Assembly (NCBI GenBank): GCA_003645745.1
Contig: QNCH01000009.1
Span: forward strand, 1 to 16,869
Source of the DNA: Candidatus Omnitrophota bacterium
GTDB taxonomy: Bacteria > Omnitrophota > Gorgyraeia > B26-G9
Direction of reading: 5' to 3'
DNA length: 16,869 bases
Of the stretch, positions 1 through 7,532 are shown piece by piece. A program made the position numbers and the translations under genes. Below the pieces are notes generated by a model that did no database searches, was not told the DNA's origin, and was given only the letters and a program-made list of their open reading frames with translations. Within the stretch, counting starts at the first letter, position 1; every line of letters starts with the position of its first letter.

Positions 1-1524
1 ATTGCTTCAGGTAAAAAGAAAGGTTTTTTGACCTTTGAAGAATTAAATAATATTTTACCTGAAAATATTATTAGCTCAGCTCAGATCGATGAAGTTTTAT
101 CTGTTCTTGAAGGAGAGAATATTGAGGTTGTAGATTCAGAAAAAGATTTATGCGTTGCGGCTAAACCTCGTCTTGGTGCTGGGAATAAGGGGCGTGTAAC
201 AACTATAACGCCAGGAGTTTCTTTATATGTTGAGGATCCTGTTCGGATGTATTTGCGCCAGATGGGTAAAATATCTTTACTTTCCCGTGAAGAGGAATTG
301 GCTTTAGCTCAGAAAATAGAAGAAGCAGAGTCGAAGTACAGAGAAGCTGTTTTTATTTTCCCTATCGCTCAGCGGATAACATTAAGAACTATTAACCAGG
401 TTTTGGATAAAGAAATTAATGTTGAAGAAGTTATTCGCAATGACTTTGGCCAATCCAGCAAGTTAATGAAAAGAATTAGCAGGTTAGCTGACAGATTACG
501 TGCTGTACGGAAACCAGAAAGTATTCTTAACGCGATTAATGTTTTTAAGTTAACCAGTCGTGTTGTGGAAAATATGACTATAGAAATTAAAGAAAAATTT
601 GAAACAATTGTTCAGCTTGCCAGGGAGATTACAAAACAGCGGCAAAGAAAAATTAGAGGCAATATTCGGAATCTTCAATTAAAAAGAGAAAATTTAATTG
701 ATGAATTCAAATGCTCTCCAAAAGATATTAAAAAATTAATTCGTTTTATTGAGCGTAAAGAAAATGAATTTGTTTTGGCGAAAAGGTGTCTTGTAGAAGC
801 GAATTTACGTTTAGTTGTGAGTATTGCCAAAAAATATACCAATCGTGGCTTATCGTTTCTGGATCTTATTCAGGAAGGTAATATTGGGTTAATGAAAGCT
901 GTTGATAAATTTGAATATAAACGCGGCTATAAATTCAGTACTTATGCTACATGGTGGATAAGGCAGGCGATTACTCGTTCTATTGCCGACCAGTCAAGGA
1001 CAATTAGAATTCCTGTGCATATGACTGAAACAATAAATAAATTGATTCGCTCTTCACGTTTTTTAGTTCAGGAGTATGGCCGTGAGCCTACAGCGGAAGA
1101 GTTGGGGAGGATGATGAATTTGCCTGTAGATAAAGTGAGAGGAATAATGAAAATAGCTCAAGAGCCTATTTCTTTACAGACTCCGATTGGTGAAGAAGGA
1201 GATACTCATTTTGGCGATTTTATTGAAGATAAAAGGATAATTAGCCCTGCTGTAGCTACTGCGCATTCTATGCTTAGGGAACAAATGAGTCAGGTAATGG
1301 AAACTCTTTCTGAGCGGGAAAAGAGAGTACTTGTCTTAAGGTTTGGTGTGCAAGACGGTTATCCTCGAACATTAGAAGAAGTCGGTGAAATTTTTAAGGT
1401 AACACGGGAAAGAATCCGCCAGATAGAAGCCAAAGCATTAAGGAAGTTAAGGCATCCTACCAGAAGTAAAAAATTGCGTGATTTTTTAGAAATAAGTATG
1501 GGGGGACAACGCGATTTTTTTTAG
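1..1524 (+). CDS. rpoD: RNA polymerase primary sigma factor RpoD (sigma-70), 5' end outside window
   Basis: Primary sigma factor that directs core RNA polymerase to -35/-10 promoters. The frame is open from base 1, and the residues before the TTG at 28 (GKKKGF) continue region 1.1 of the family, so this is a 5'-truncated gene and not one starting at 28. Counting from the first in-window codon (507 residues): region 1.1 is at about 1-45, region 1.2 at 76-110 (DPVRMYLRQMG), a non-conserved helical stretch at 115-240, region 2 at 265-345 with the core-binding and -10 segments (YKFSTYATWWIRQAI), region 3 at 355-420, and region 4 at 435-500 with the -35 helix-turn-helix (TLEEVGEIFKVTRERIRQIE). The full set of regions separates it from alternative sigma factors. 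It converges with the ATPase gene that ends 46 bases downstream; no clear terminator is seen between them. Confidence 0.97.
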   Translation: MASGKKKGFLTFEELNNILPENIISSAQIDEVLSVLEGENIEVVDSEKDLCVAAKPRLGAGNKGRVTTITPGVSLYVEDPVRMYLRQMGKISLLSREEELALAQKIEEAESKYREAVFIFPIAQRITLRTINQVLDKEINVEEVIRNDFGQSSKLMKRISRLADRLRAVRKPESILNAINVFKLTSRVVENMTIEIKEKFETIVQLAREITKQRQRKIRGNIRNLQLKRENLIDEFKCSPKDIKKLIRFIERKENEFVLAKRCLVEANLRLVVSIAKKYTNRGLSFLDLIQEGNIGLMKAVDKFEYKRGYKFSTYATWWIRQAITRSIADQSRTIRIPVHMTETINKLIRSSRFLVQEYGREPTAEELGRMMNLPVDKVRGIMKIAQEPISLQTPIGEEGDTHFGDFIEDKRIISPAVATAHSMLREQMSQVMETLSEREKRVLVLRFGVQDGYPRTLEEVGEIFKVTRERIRQIEAKALRKLRHPTRSKKLRDFLEISMGGQRDFF

Positions 1525-1570
1525 AGCCTTAAAAAATGCAGCCTCTTTGGGATTGCTTGTGGGGACTTTT

Positions 1571-3100
1571 TCATTGCATAATATTTCTATCTAAACTTCG
1601 GTACTGAATTGCTTCTGAGATATGTTCTACTGTAATGTCTTGTTTATTTTCTAAATCCGCTATTGTCCTGGAAATTTTTAAGATTTTATTATATGCCCTG
1701 GCAGATAAACCTAGTTCATTAATTGCCATTTTTAATAATTGATTTGATTGGTTGTCTAACTGGCAGTATTTTTTTATTTGCTTTGGGGACATATAAGCAT
1801 TAGCAAAGATTTTGCTTTTTTTAAACCTTTCTTGTTGTATGTTTCTTGCCAGATTAATTTTTTTTCGTATTTCTGTAGATGTTTCTTCTTTTATTTCTGT
1901 TGTAAGCTCTTTATAGTTAATTGGGGGAATCTCAATATGGATGTCAATCCTGTCAAGCAGAGGCCCGGAGATTTTAGCTCTGTATTGTTCAATTTTATAT
2001 GGGCTGCAGCGGCATTCTTTGTGCGGGTGAGTGTAGAATCCGCATGGGCAAGGGTTCATCGCGCACACAAGCATAAAACGGGAAGGGAAACTTAATGTTC
2101 CTGCTGCTCGGCAGATAGTTACAAATCCATCTTCTAAAGGTTGTCTTAAGGATTCAAGCACATTTCTGCTAAATTCCGGCAGTTCATCTAAAAAAAGCAC
2201 GCCATTATGCGCAAAGCTGACTTCTCCGGGTTTTGGATTTGAACCTCCGCCGATTAGCGCAATATTGCTTGTTGTATGGTGAGGGCTGCGAAATGGCCGT
2301 TTAGTAATCAGCGCTTGATGTTTTGTCATTAATCCGCTGATACTGTAAAGTTTTGTTGTTTCTAATGCTTCCTCTAAACTTATTTTTGGAATAATTGTGG
2401 GGATTCTTCTGGCAAGCATTGTTTTCCCTGACCCAGGAGGCCCAATGAGCAGAATATTATGGTTGCCTGAAACAGCTACTTGCATAGCTCTTTTAGCAAA
2501 TCTCTGGCTTTTAACATCAGAGAAATCCATTTCATAATTAGAATTTTCTTTGAGCAAATCATTTGGATTTGCCTGTTTAGCGTTGATTTTTATTTCACGA
2601 TTAAGGAAACTAACAGCTTTTGATAGAGAATTGATAGGGAAAACAGGAGCATTACTAACTACAGCTGCTTCTTCGGCATTTTCTACAGGTACTAATATTT
2701 TATAGCCTAAATGCCTTACTCCAAGAATCATAGATAAAATGCCATTAATCGGTTTTGCTGTTCCGTCTAAGGATAATTCTCCAAGAACAATAAATTCGTT
2801 TAGAGCTTGCTGGCTGAGTTGTCCATTTGCCGCTAAAATACCTAAGGCTATGGGCAGGTCATACGCGGAACCTTGTTTTTTTGTGCTTGCTGGTGCTAGA
2901 TTAATTGTTATTTTTTTTACCGGGAATTTGAAATCGCTGTTTTTAATGGCTGAAAGGACGCGGTCTTTTGCTTCTTTTACTGTTGCATCAGGCAAGCCGA
3001 CTATAGATATCTGTGGTAAGCCGTTAGCTATATCTACTTCAATTTCAAGGAGATAGCCGTCAATTCCTGTAATTGCAGCACTGAGTATTCTCGAGATCAT
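1571..3100 (-). CDS. comM: YifB/ComM family Mg-chelatase-like AAA+ ATPase
   Basis: A 509-residue protein of usual family length. An N-terminal Lon-protease-like fold spans residues 1-165 (SIVGLPDATVKEAKDRV). The AAA+ Mg-chelatase domain follows at about 190-395, with Walker A GPPGSGKT at 220-227, Walker B VLFLDE at 301-306 and an arginine-finger segment SGPLLDRID at 379-386. The C-terminal Mg-chelatase domain is at 415-505. Cysteines 351, 353, 363 and 365 (CPCG and CRC) form the small Cys cluster typical of the family. In Haemophilus and Vibrio, ComM is a hexameric helicase that promotes branch migration during natural transformation. The family is widespread in bacteria not known to be competent, so the role here is inferred only from homology. 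It is monocistronic in this window. The ATG at 3098-3100 has only a weak purine-rich ribosome site. Confidence 0.95.
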   Translation of the reverse strand: MISRILSAAITGIDGYLLEIEVDIANGLPQISIVGLPDATVKEAKDRVLSAIKNSDFKFPVKKITINLAPASTKKQGSAYDLPIALGILAANGQLSQQALNEFIVLGELSLDGTAKPINGILSMILGVRHLGYKILVPVENAEEAAVVSNAPVFPINSLSKAVSFLNREIKINAKQANPNDLLKENSNYEMDFSDVKSQRFAKRAMQVAVSGNHNILLIGPPGSGKTMLARRIPTIIPKISLEEALETTKLYSISGLMTKHQALITKRPFRSPHHTTSNIALIGGGSNPKPGEVSFAHNGVLFLDELPEFSRNVLESLRQPLEDGFVTICRAAGTLSFPSRFMLVCAMNPCPCGFYTHPHKECRCSPYKIEQYRAKISGPLLDRIDIHIEIPPINYKELTTEIKEETSTEIRKKINLARNIQQERFKKSKIFANAYMSPKQIKKYCQLDNQSNQLLKMAINELGLSARAYNKILKISRTIADLENKQDITVEHISEAIQYRSLDRNIMQ

Positions 3101-3186
3101 ATAAAAAGGTTCTTTCTCAGAATCTGTGGGTTAATTTTTAAATTTTTTACCCATCCACTTGTCTTTTCCCTTGTTTCAAATATTTC

Positions 3187-3229
3187 GTAGGGTACCCAGC
3201 ATAGCTGGACAGGCAGGCTTGCCCGGACC
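3187..3229. repeat. Degenerate GTAGGG-prefixed palindromic repeat
   Basis: The sequence starts GTAGGG and contains two short dyads: CCAGC-ATA-GCTGG and GGCAGGCTTGCC. It is GC-rich in an otherwise AT-rich 237-base gap between the two divergent genes. It resembles, loosely, the palindromes at 6334-6357, 7533-7560 and 16333-16356. The family assignment is tentative; the rest of this gap shows only AT-rich sequence and the promoter annotated separately. Confidence 0.35.
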
Positions 3230-3299
3230 ATTACTATAATTTAAAAAATTTATTTCTAAAAAGATTATAAAATCCTTTAACTTTTTAGTCAATAAGAAT

Positions 3300-3328
3300 T
3301 TGCTTTTTTAAACAATCTATATTATAAT
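3300..3328 (+). promoter_or_regulatory. Sigma-70 promoter for the yuiD-ldt-accA-bioY operon
   Basis: A -35 TTGCTT at 3300-3305 and a perfect -10 TATAAT at 3323-3328 are separated by exactly 17 bases. Transcription should start near 3335, only a few bases before the ATG at 3338, so the mRNA would have almost no leader. No Shine-Dalgarno sequence precedes that ATG. Confidence 0.75.
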
Positions 3329-3337
3329 TATTTTATT

Positions 3338-3802
3338 ATGCAAATACAGACAAGCAATTTCTGGACAGATATTATTACGAATAGAATACTCATTGCTTCT
3401 TTTTTCTCCTGGGGCGGCGCACAATGTATTAAAATATTTTCAGGGCTTTTACGAAAGGAACGTTTTAATTTTAAGTGGATTATGGTCACAGGAGGTATGC
3501 CGAGCGCTCATTCAGCGAGTGTAAGTTCTCTTGCAGCATCCACGGGAATGGTTAATGGCTTTGGTTCTGTTATTTTCGCGGTTACAGCGGTTTTTTCTTT
3601 GATTATTATGTTTGACGCACAAGGGCTTAGAAGAATGGCTGGTTTGCAGGCAGAAGCATTGAATCGGCTGATTGAAGATATTTATTCAAATACAGGAATG
3701 CAACAGCAACATTTGCGGGAGGTTTTGGGGCATACTCCGGTTGAAGTTTTAATGGGCGCGATTTTAGGTATATTCATTGCAATTATTGTGGTGACTTTTT
3801 AA
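3338..3802 (+). CDS. YuiD/DUF212 family membrane protein (divergent PAP2-like phosphatase)
   Basis: 154 residues, full length for the DUF212 (divergent PAP2) family represented by B. subtilis YuiD. Hydrophobic segments lie at about 15-35, 77-93 and 137-153. The signature GGMPSAHSAS is at 52-61, followed by FDAQGLRRMAG at 92-102 and LGHTPVEVLMG at 130-140, all typical of the family. The PSAHS element resembles the phosphatase motif of PAP2 enzymes acting on lipid phosphates. The other PAP2 catalytic motifs are not evident, so activity is uncertain. The start codon has no ribosome site and sits just after a strong promoter. No alternative in-frame Met occurs before residue 49, which would cut into the conserved domain, so ATG 3338 is retained. 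First gene of a four-gene operon. Confidence 0.9.
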   Translation: MQIQTSNFWTDIITNRILIASFFSWGGAQCIKIFSGLLRKERFNFKWIMVTGGMPSAHSASVSSLAASTGMVNGFGSVIFAVTAVFSLIIMFDAQGLRRMAGLQAEALNRLIEDIYSNTGMQQQHLREVLGHTPVEVLMGAILGIFIAIIVVTF

Positions 3803-3818
3803 AAGAGGGGGAAGTATA

Positions 3819-4772
3819 ATGAAAAAGTTTATTATTTATATAGTAGTGATCCTAACGGTAGCTTTTGCTTTTATGCAGTTTTTGTCGTATAAGAAGAAGG
3901 GGCAGGGATTAAAAATAAAACCTGTAATTGTAAAAAATGTTTCTGTTAATAAGAATGAAATTTCAGAAGCAGAGATAAATTTTAAAAAGGCTTTAAAGTT
4001 AAAAGAGCAAGATATTCAAAAAGCAATAACTGCTTTTGAAAAAATTGTTACTGATTTTTCTGAAGATGAACAAGCATCATTAGCTCTTAGCCAGATAGCT
4101 AATCTTTACAAGCAGCAGGGCAAGGTATTAGAAGAGAAATCAGCGTTAGATAAATTGCTCAATAGTTATTCTGAAGCAGAGATAACTAATCGGTTAAAGC
4201 CGAGGCTCTGGGATATTAACATTGATATGCTATTTTCCAATAGGCAGACAAAAGACAGCATGATTTATGAAGTTTTACCTAATGATTCTTTATATAAAAT
4301 CGCGGGAAAGTATAATACTACTGTAGACTTGCTAATGAAAAGCAATAATTTGGTGAATTCGTTTATTAAGCCTGGAATGAAACTTAAAATTGTAACCAGT
4401 ATTTTTACCGTTGAGGTTAGCAAGTCAAAGAATACATTAATCTTAAGGGACGATAATGGGGTTGTAAAGGTTTATTCGGTTGCTACTGGAAAAGATAACT
4501 GTTCTCCTGTGGGCACATTTAAGATTGTGAATCGGATTGTTAATCCAGTATGGTATAAAACAGGGGCAGTTGTATTCGCGGACAGCCCTGAAAATATTTT
4601 AGGGACACGTTGGATGGGATTATCTGAACCTGGGTATGGTATTCATGGAACAACTGATCCGCAGTCAATCGGTACGCAATGTACTCAAGGGTGTGTGCGT
4701 ATGCGTAATAGTGAGGTGGAAGAATTATTTTTAATTTTACCTGTAGGCACAGAAGTTGTAATCAAAGATTAA
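3819..4772 (+). CDS. LysM-containing L,D-transpeptidase (YkuD family), membrane-anchored
   Basis: 317 residues. An N-terminal signal anchor is at 4-24 (IIYIVVILTVAFAF). A helical TPR-like segment at about 48-135 contains ALKLKEQDIQKAITAFEKI. A LysM peptidoglycan-binding domain is at 148-192 (YEVLPNDSLYKIAGKYN). The YkuD catalytic domain is at 196-316, with the diagnostic HGT at 276-278 and the S/T-x-GC-x-R signature at 287-294, giving His276 and nucleophile Cys292. Such enzymes form 3-3 peptidoglycan cross-links or attach proteins to the wall in the periplasm. A strong GAGGGGGA ribosome site supports the ATG at 3819. It is 16 bases after yuiD and 7 bases before accA. The pairing of TPR-like helices with LysM suggests a scaffold role, but that is inference; the exact substrate cannot be told. 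Confidence 0.93.
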   Translation: MKKFIIYIVVILTVAFAFMQFLSYKKKGQGLKIKPVIVKNVSVNKNEISEAEINFKKALKLKEQDIQKAITAFEKIVTDFSEDEQASLALSQIANLYKQQGKVLEEKSALDKLLNSYSEAEITNRLKPRLWDINIDMLFSNRQTKDSMIYEVLPNDSLYKIAGKYNTTVDLLMKSNNLVNSFIKPGMKLKIVTSIFTVEVSKSKNTLILRDDNGVVKVYSVATGKDNCSPVGTFKIVNRIVNPVWYKTGAVVFADSPENILGTRWMGLSEPGYGIHGTTDPQSIGTQCTQGCVRMRNSEVEELFLILPVGTEVVIKD

Positions 4773-4779
4773 GGATACT

Positions 4780-5742
4780 TTGGCTATGAAAGGGACAGGA
4801 TTAAATTTTGAACAGCCGATTGTTGAACTGGAACAGAAAATAGCAGATTTAAAGGCGTTTTCTAAAGATAAAAATATAGACCTGCATAATGAAATTGAGA
4901 CGTTTGAACAAAGGCTGGAACAATTAAAACATGAAATTTTTGATAATCTTAGCCCTTGGCAGAAAGTTCAGATCGCAAGGCATCCGATGAGGCCATATAC
5001 GCTCGATTATGTGAAATTGTTTATTGATGATTTTATGGAATTGAGAGGAGATCGGGCATTTAAGGATGACGCTGCTATTGTTTGCGGGCTGGGAAAAATT
5101 GACCAAGAAAAAATATTACTTATTGGCCACCAAAAAGGCAGAGATACAAAAGAAAACTTATACAGGAGTTTTGGCAGTCCTCATCCTGAAGGATACCGTA
5201 AAGCAATGCGGCTGATGTTATTAGCTGAACAGTTTAACATTCCTGTAGTTACATTTATTGATACTCCAGGCGCATATCCTGGAGTTGCTGCTGAAGAACG
5301 CGGGCAGGCTGAAGCTATTGCTAATAATTTGCGTGAAATGTCACATTTAAATGTGCCGATTATTGTTGTAGTTATTGGTGAAGGGGGATCAGGCGGGGCT
5401 TTAGGCATTGGAGTGGGAGATAGAATTTGTATGCTGGAGAATGCTTATTATTCAGTTATTTCTCCAGAAGGGTGTGCTGCGATTCTTTGGCGGGACAGGG
5501 CCAATGCGCCTGATGCTGCGCGCGCTTTAAAAATTACCGCGCCTGATTTATTACAAATGGGCATTATTAATCAAATTATTCCTGAGCCTTTAGGCGGAGC
5601 GCATAGGGATTACAAACAAGCTGGCTTGTTATTAAAATCCGCAATAAAAAAAAATTTAGCTTTATTATTAAAAATACCTAAAGATGAATTAGTAAACCAG
5701 CGTTATGCTAAATTTCGTTCTATAGGCCAGTGGGAGGGATGA
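4780..5742 (+). CDS. accA: Acetyl-CoA carboxylase carboxyltransferase subunit alpha
   Basis: 320 residues, colinear with E. coli AccA over its length. AccA with AccD transfers the carboxyl group from carboxybiotin on AccB to acetyl-CoA, making malonyl-CoA for fatty acid synthesis in the cytoplasm. An N-terminal coiled coil spans 10-55 (FEQPIVELEQKI). Then come ARHPMRPYTLDYV at 66-78, GHQKGRDTKEN at 116-126, and the carboxyltransferase core FIDTPGAYPG at 159-168, AEERGQAEAIANNLREM at 171-187 and GEGGSGGALGIGVGD at 200-214. The C-terminus has IPEPLGGAHRD at 267-277. The start is ambiguous: an AAGGA at 4771-4775 lies 4 bases before TTG 4780 and 10 before ATG 4786. ATG 4786 would drop two residues and is at least as likely. 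accD is not in the window. Confidence 0.97.
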   Translation: MAMKGTGLNFEQPIVELEQKIADLKAFSKDKNIDLHNEIETFEQRLEQLKHEIFDNLSPWQKVQIARHPMRPYTLDYVKLFIDDFMELRGDRAFKDDAAIVCGLGKIDQEKILLIGHQKGRDTKENLYRSFGSPHPEGYRKAMRLMLLAEQFNIPVVTFIDTPGAYPGVAAEERGQAEAIANNLREMSHLNVPIIVVVIGEGGSGGALGIGVGDRICMLENAYYSVISPEGCAAILWRDRANAPDAARALKITAPDLLQMGIINQIIPEPLGGAHRDYKQAGLLLKSAIKKNLALLLKIPKDELVNQRYAKFRSIGQWEG

Positions 5743-5748
5743 GTTATT

Positions 5749-6357
5749 ATGCAATGGATTAGTTTAAAGTCTTTGTTTAAAGAAGAATTAATCATAAATA
5801 AGGCAGTTATCAGGACAATAGGTATTTTAGTATTTCTTTGGTGTATGGCTTTTGGGGCATTTGTTTATTTGCCTTTGCCGTGGACTCCTGTGCCAATAAC
5901 TTTGCAGACATTTTTTGTTTTGCTTTGTGCTGTATTTTTAAGGAAAAGTGATGCCCTTTTAACTCAAGGTTTGTATCTTGGCTTAGGCGCGGCTGGCCTG
6001 CCCTTATTTAGCGGGGCGCAGGGAGGAATTTTGAGATTATTCGGACCCACAGGAGGCTATATTATTGGTTTTAGCATTGCCTGCGTTTTTGTTCGCCTGC
6101 TTTTAGACTATTGCTCTTCTAAACAAAAAACAGGATTTGTGACGATTTTTTCTGTTATGTGCTGCGGCATTGCAGTTATCTATTTATTCGGAATTTTAGG
6201 ATTAATCGCGTTTACACACCTGTCTTTTCCAAAAGTAATTATCTTCGGGGTAATTCCTTTTATTGCTGGTGATATTTTAAAAGCAGGCGCAGCAGCACTT
6301 GTTTATCGCAAACTGCGTGTACGTATTAATTGTCCTGTAGGGGGCAGGCATGCCTGA
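5749..6357 (+). CDS. bioY: BioY biotin transporter (ECF substrate-binding S component)
   Basis: A 202-residue integral membrane protein with about six hydrophobic segments. Family marks are PWTPVPITLQTF at 44-55, the glycine-rich GLPLFSGAQGG at 83-93, LFGPTGGYIIGF at 97-108 and FIAGDILKA at 171-179. BioY takes up biotin, with or without the ECF ATPase/EcfT module; no ecfA or ecfT gene is in the window. It lies 6 bases after accA, with GGGAGGG at 5732-5738 as ribosome site, so it is almost certainly co-transcribed. This fits a shared role, because AccB must be biotinylated. The last residues (PVGGRHA) and the stop codon fall inside a palindromic repeat (6334-6357), so the native C-terminus was probably altered by repeat insertion. 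Confidence 0.93.
   Translation: MQWISLKSLFKEELIINKAVIRTIGILVFLWCMAFGAFVYLPLPWTPVPITLQTFFVLLCAVFLRKSDALLTQGLYLGLGAAGLPLFSGAQGGILRLFGPTGGYIIGFSIACVFVRLLLDYCSSKQKTGFVTIFSVMCCGIAVIYLFGILGLIAFTHLSFPKVIIFGVIPFIAGDILKAGAAALVYRKLRVRINCPVGGRHA
6334..6357. repeat. GTAGGG-prefixed palindrome overlapping the bioY 3' end
   Basis: CCTGTAGGG (6334-6342) is followed by the perfect 12-bp palindrome CAGGCATGCCTG at 6345-6356. The same CCTGTAGGG prefix, followed by a GGGCATGCCC palindrome, recurs at 7533-7559. The repeat encodes the final residues of bioY and its TGA stop overlaps the palindrome end. Confidence 0.6.
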
Positions 6358-6428
6358 ATCGCTATGCTTGCTGCCTTTGTGTTAATTTGCTCTCCTGTTT
6401 TTGTCCAGATCAGTATTTTTGAATTTTA

Positions 6429-7331
6429 ATGAAAAAAGTATTCAGGGTATTTTTATCAATATTTATTTTTTGGGGAATAAAATTTCTTTTTTGTCTGATT
6501 AGAATTTTTCCAATAAAATTTGTTTATTGGTTTGCAGAAAATTTAAGCGGTTTATATTACATAGTTTCTAAGCGAAACAGAAATCTTGCTTTAAGAAATT
6601 TGCAAATTGTCTTAGGCAATCAATCCAATCTTCATATCCTAAAAAAAATTATCCGCCAAAGTTGTTCTACAATGGGAATAGCGGTTATTGATACTATTCG
6701 TTATCACAACTTACCTGCAAAAAAAGTTAAAACATTAATTAAAATCCAGGGGCTTGAAAATTTAGAACAGGCATTTAAAAATGGTAAGGGCGTGATTATT
6801 GTTAGCGCTCATTTAGGCAGTTTTACCATTTTAGGATGCCGTTTAATTGTCGAAGGTTATCCTGTGAATTTTGTGATGAGGCCGATGCGTTATAAAAGGA
6901 TGGAAAAGATTGCTATAAGTTTAAGCAGTAAAATAGGACAGAATATTATTTTTACCAGACCTTCGCATAGTTTTATTCGCGGCTGTTTAGACGCGTTGGC
7001 TAAGAATGAACTTTTGTTTTTGGCAATAGATCAGAATTTTGGCAAACTCGGCGTGCCTGTGAAATTTTTTTCATCTCAGGCAAAATGCCCAGCCGGCCCT
7101 TTTACTCTATCTAAACACAGCGGAGCATCTGTTGTGCCGATGTTTATGATCAACAAACCTAATCATGCGCATTTGCTTTGTATAGAGCCTGCTTTAGAGC
7201 TTGACTTTAATGCCAGGCATAGAGGGAGAAATTTACAGCCAATAGCAGATGTGCTGGAAAAATATGTGCGTAAATATCCCGGCCAATGGGAAAGCTGGAC
7301 ACATAAGCCGTGGCAAACAGGTACAAAATAA
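6429..7331 (+). CDS. LpxL/HtrB-like lysophospholipid (lipid A-type) acyltransferase
   Basis: 300 residues, usual length for the family. An N-terminal membrane segment is at 7-28. The conserved body includes RNRNLALRNLQIVLG (49-63), VSAHLGSFTILG (125-136), FLAIDQNFGKLGVPVKFF (197-214), GPFTLSKHSGASVVPMF (223-239) and the C-terminal PGQWESWTHKPW (284-295). The family moves an acyl chain from acyl-ACP onto lipid A precursors or other lysolipids at the inner membrane. The catalytic HX4D/E motif is H128 followed by Thr133 instead of an acid. Some distant family members may also lack the acid here, so this may mark a subfamily and not inactivity. It starts 71 bases after bioY, with no clear ribosome site and no convincing promoter; it may be the distal end of the upstream operon. 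Confidence 0.88.
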   Translation: MKKVFRVFLSIFIFWGIKFLFCLIRIFPIKFVYWFAENLSGLYYIVSKRNRNLALRNLQIVLGNQSNLHILKKIIRQSCSTMGIAVIDTIRYHNLPAKKVKTLIKIQGLENLEQAFKNGKGVIIVSAHLGSFTILGCRLIVEGYPVNFVMRPMRYKRMEKIAISLSSKIGQNIIFTRPSHSFIRGCLDALAKNELLFLAIDQNFGKLGVPVKFFSSQAKCPAGPFTLSKHSGASVVPMFMINKPNHAHLLCIEPALELDFNARHRGRNLQPIADVLEKYVRKYPGQWESWTHKPWQTGTK

Positions 7332-7338
7332 AAATTTT

Positions 7339-7406
7339 ATTCCCTGCAAAAAGCAGCAGGACAGGCCAGCAATCTTTTAGCGGGCATTGTCCTGCTTGCA
7401 GGGAAT
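7339..7406. repeat. Imperfect inverted-repeat hairpin downstream of the acyltransferase gene
   Basis: The left arm starting ATTCCCTGCA (7339) pairs with the right arm TGTCCTGCTTGCAGGGAAT (7388-7406), with about 6 extra bases in the left arm. The loop holds GCAATCTTTTAGCGGG (7369-7384), which recurs exactly at 9610-9625 and, inverted, at 9536-9551. There is no T-tract after it, so it is not a standard terminator, though it could protect mRNA ends. Confidence 0.7.
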
Positions 7407-7453
7407 CTACTCTGAAAATTGGATTATATTAAAATGATAAGTTTATTGCCCCC

Positions 7454-7469
7454 CCCCGCTTCAGTCACC
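7454..7469. repeat. Left copy of a 16-bp inverted repeat flanking the HPr-PPDK gene
   Basis: CCCCGCTTCAGTCACC is the exact reverse complement of GGTGACTGAAGCGGGG at 9498-9513, just past the stop codon of the intervening gene. It overlaps the end of a run of nine C residues (7449-7457). Confidence 0.7.
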
Positions 7470-7493
7470 AATTACACAAAATTTAACAATCAA

Positions 7494-7523
7494 TTAGCAA
7501 ATATCTAAGTTATATGATAAAAT
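7494..7523 (+). promoter_or_regulatory. Possible promoter for the HPr-PPDK gene
   Basis: TTAGCA at 7494-7499 and TAAAAT at 7518-7523 are separated by 18 bases in an AT-rich stretch upstream of the gene. This is a weak match, and other AT-rich hexamers nearby could serve equally well. A perfect palindrome at 7540-7559 would lie in the 5' leader. Confidence 0.3.
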
Positions 7524-7532
7524 TAATATATA

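Noticed and set aside
28..30. TTG as the start codon of rpoD
   Set aside because: The frame is open back to base 1 and the upstream residues (GKKKGF) fit region 1.1 of RpoD, so the real start is outside the window.
1525..1570. Terminator between rpoD and comM
   Set aside because: Only an AT-only, weak dyad is visible near the rpoD stop; no GC-rich stem followed by a T-tract could be found.
1778..3056. Plus-strand open frames of about 105 codons inside the comM region
   Set aside because: They are antisense to a well-conserved ATPase gene, and their translations show no recognisable domain.
7339..7406. Intrinsic terminator after the acyltransferase gene
   Set aside because: The hairpin is strong but no T-tract follows, and its sequence belongs to the dispersed repeats, so it is listed as a repeat.
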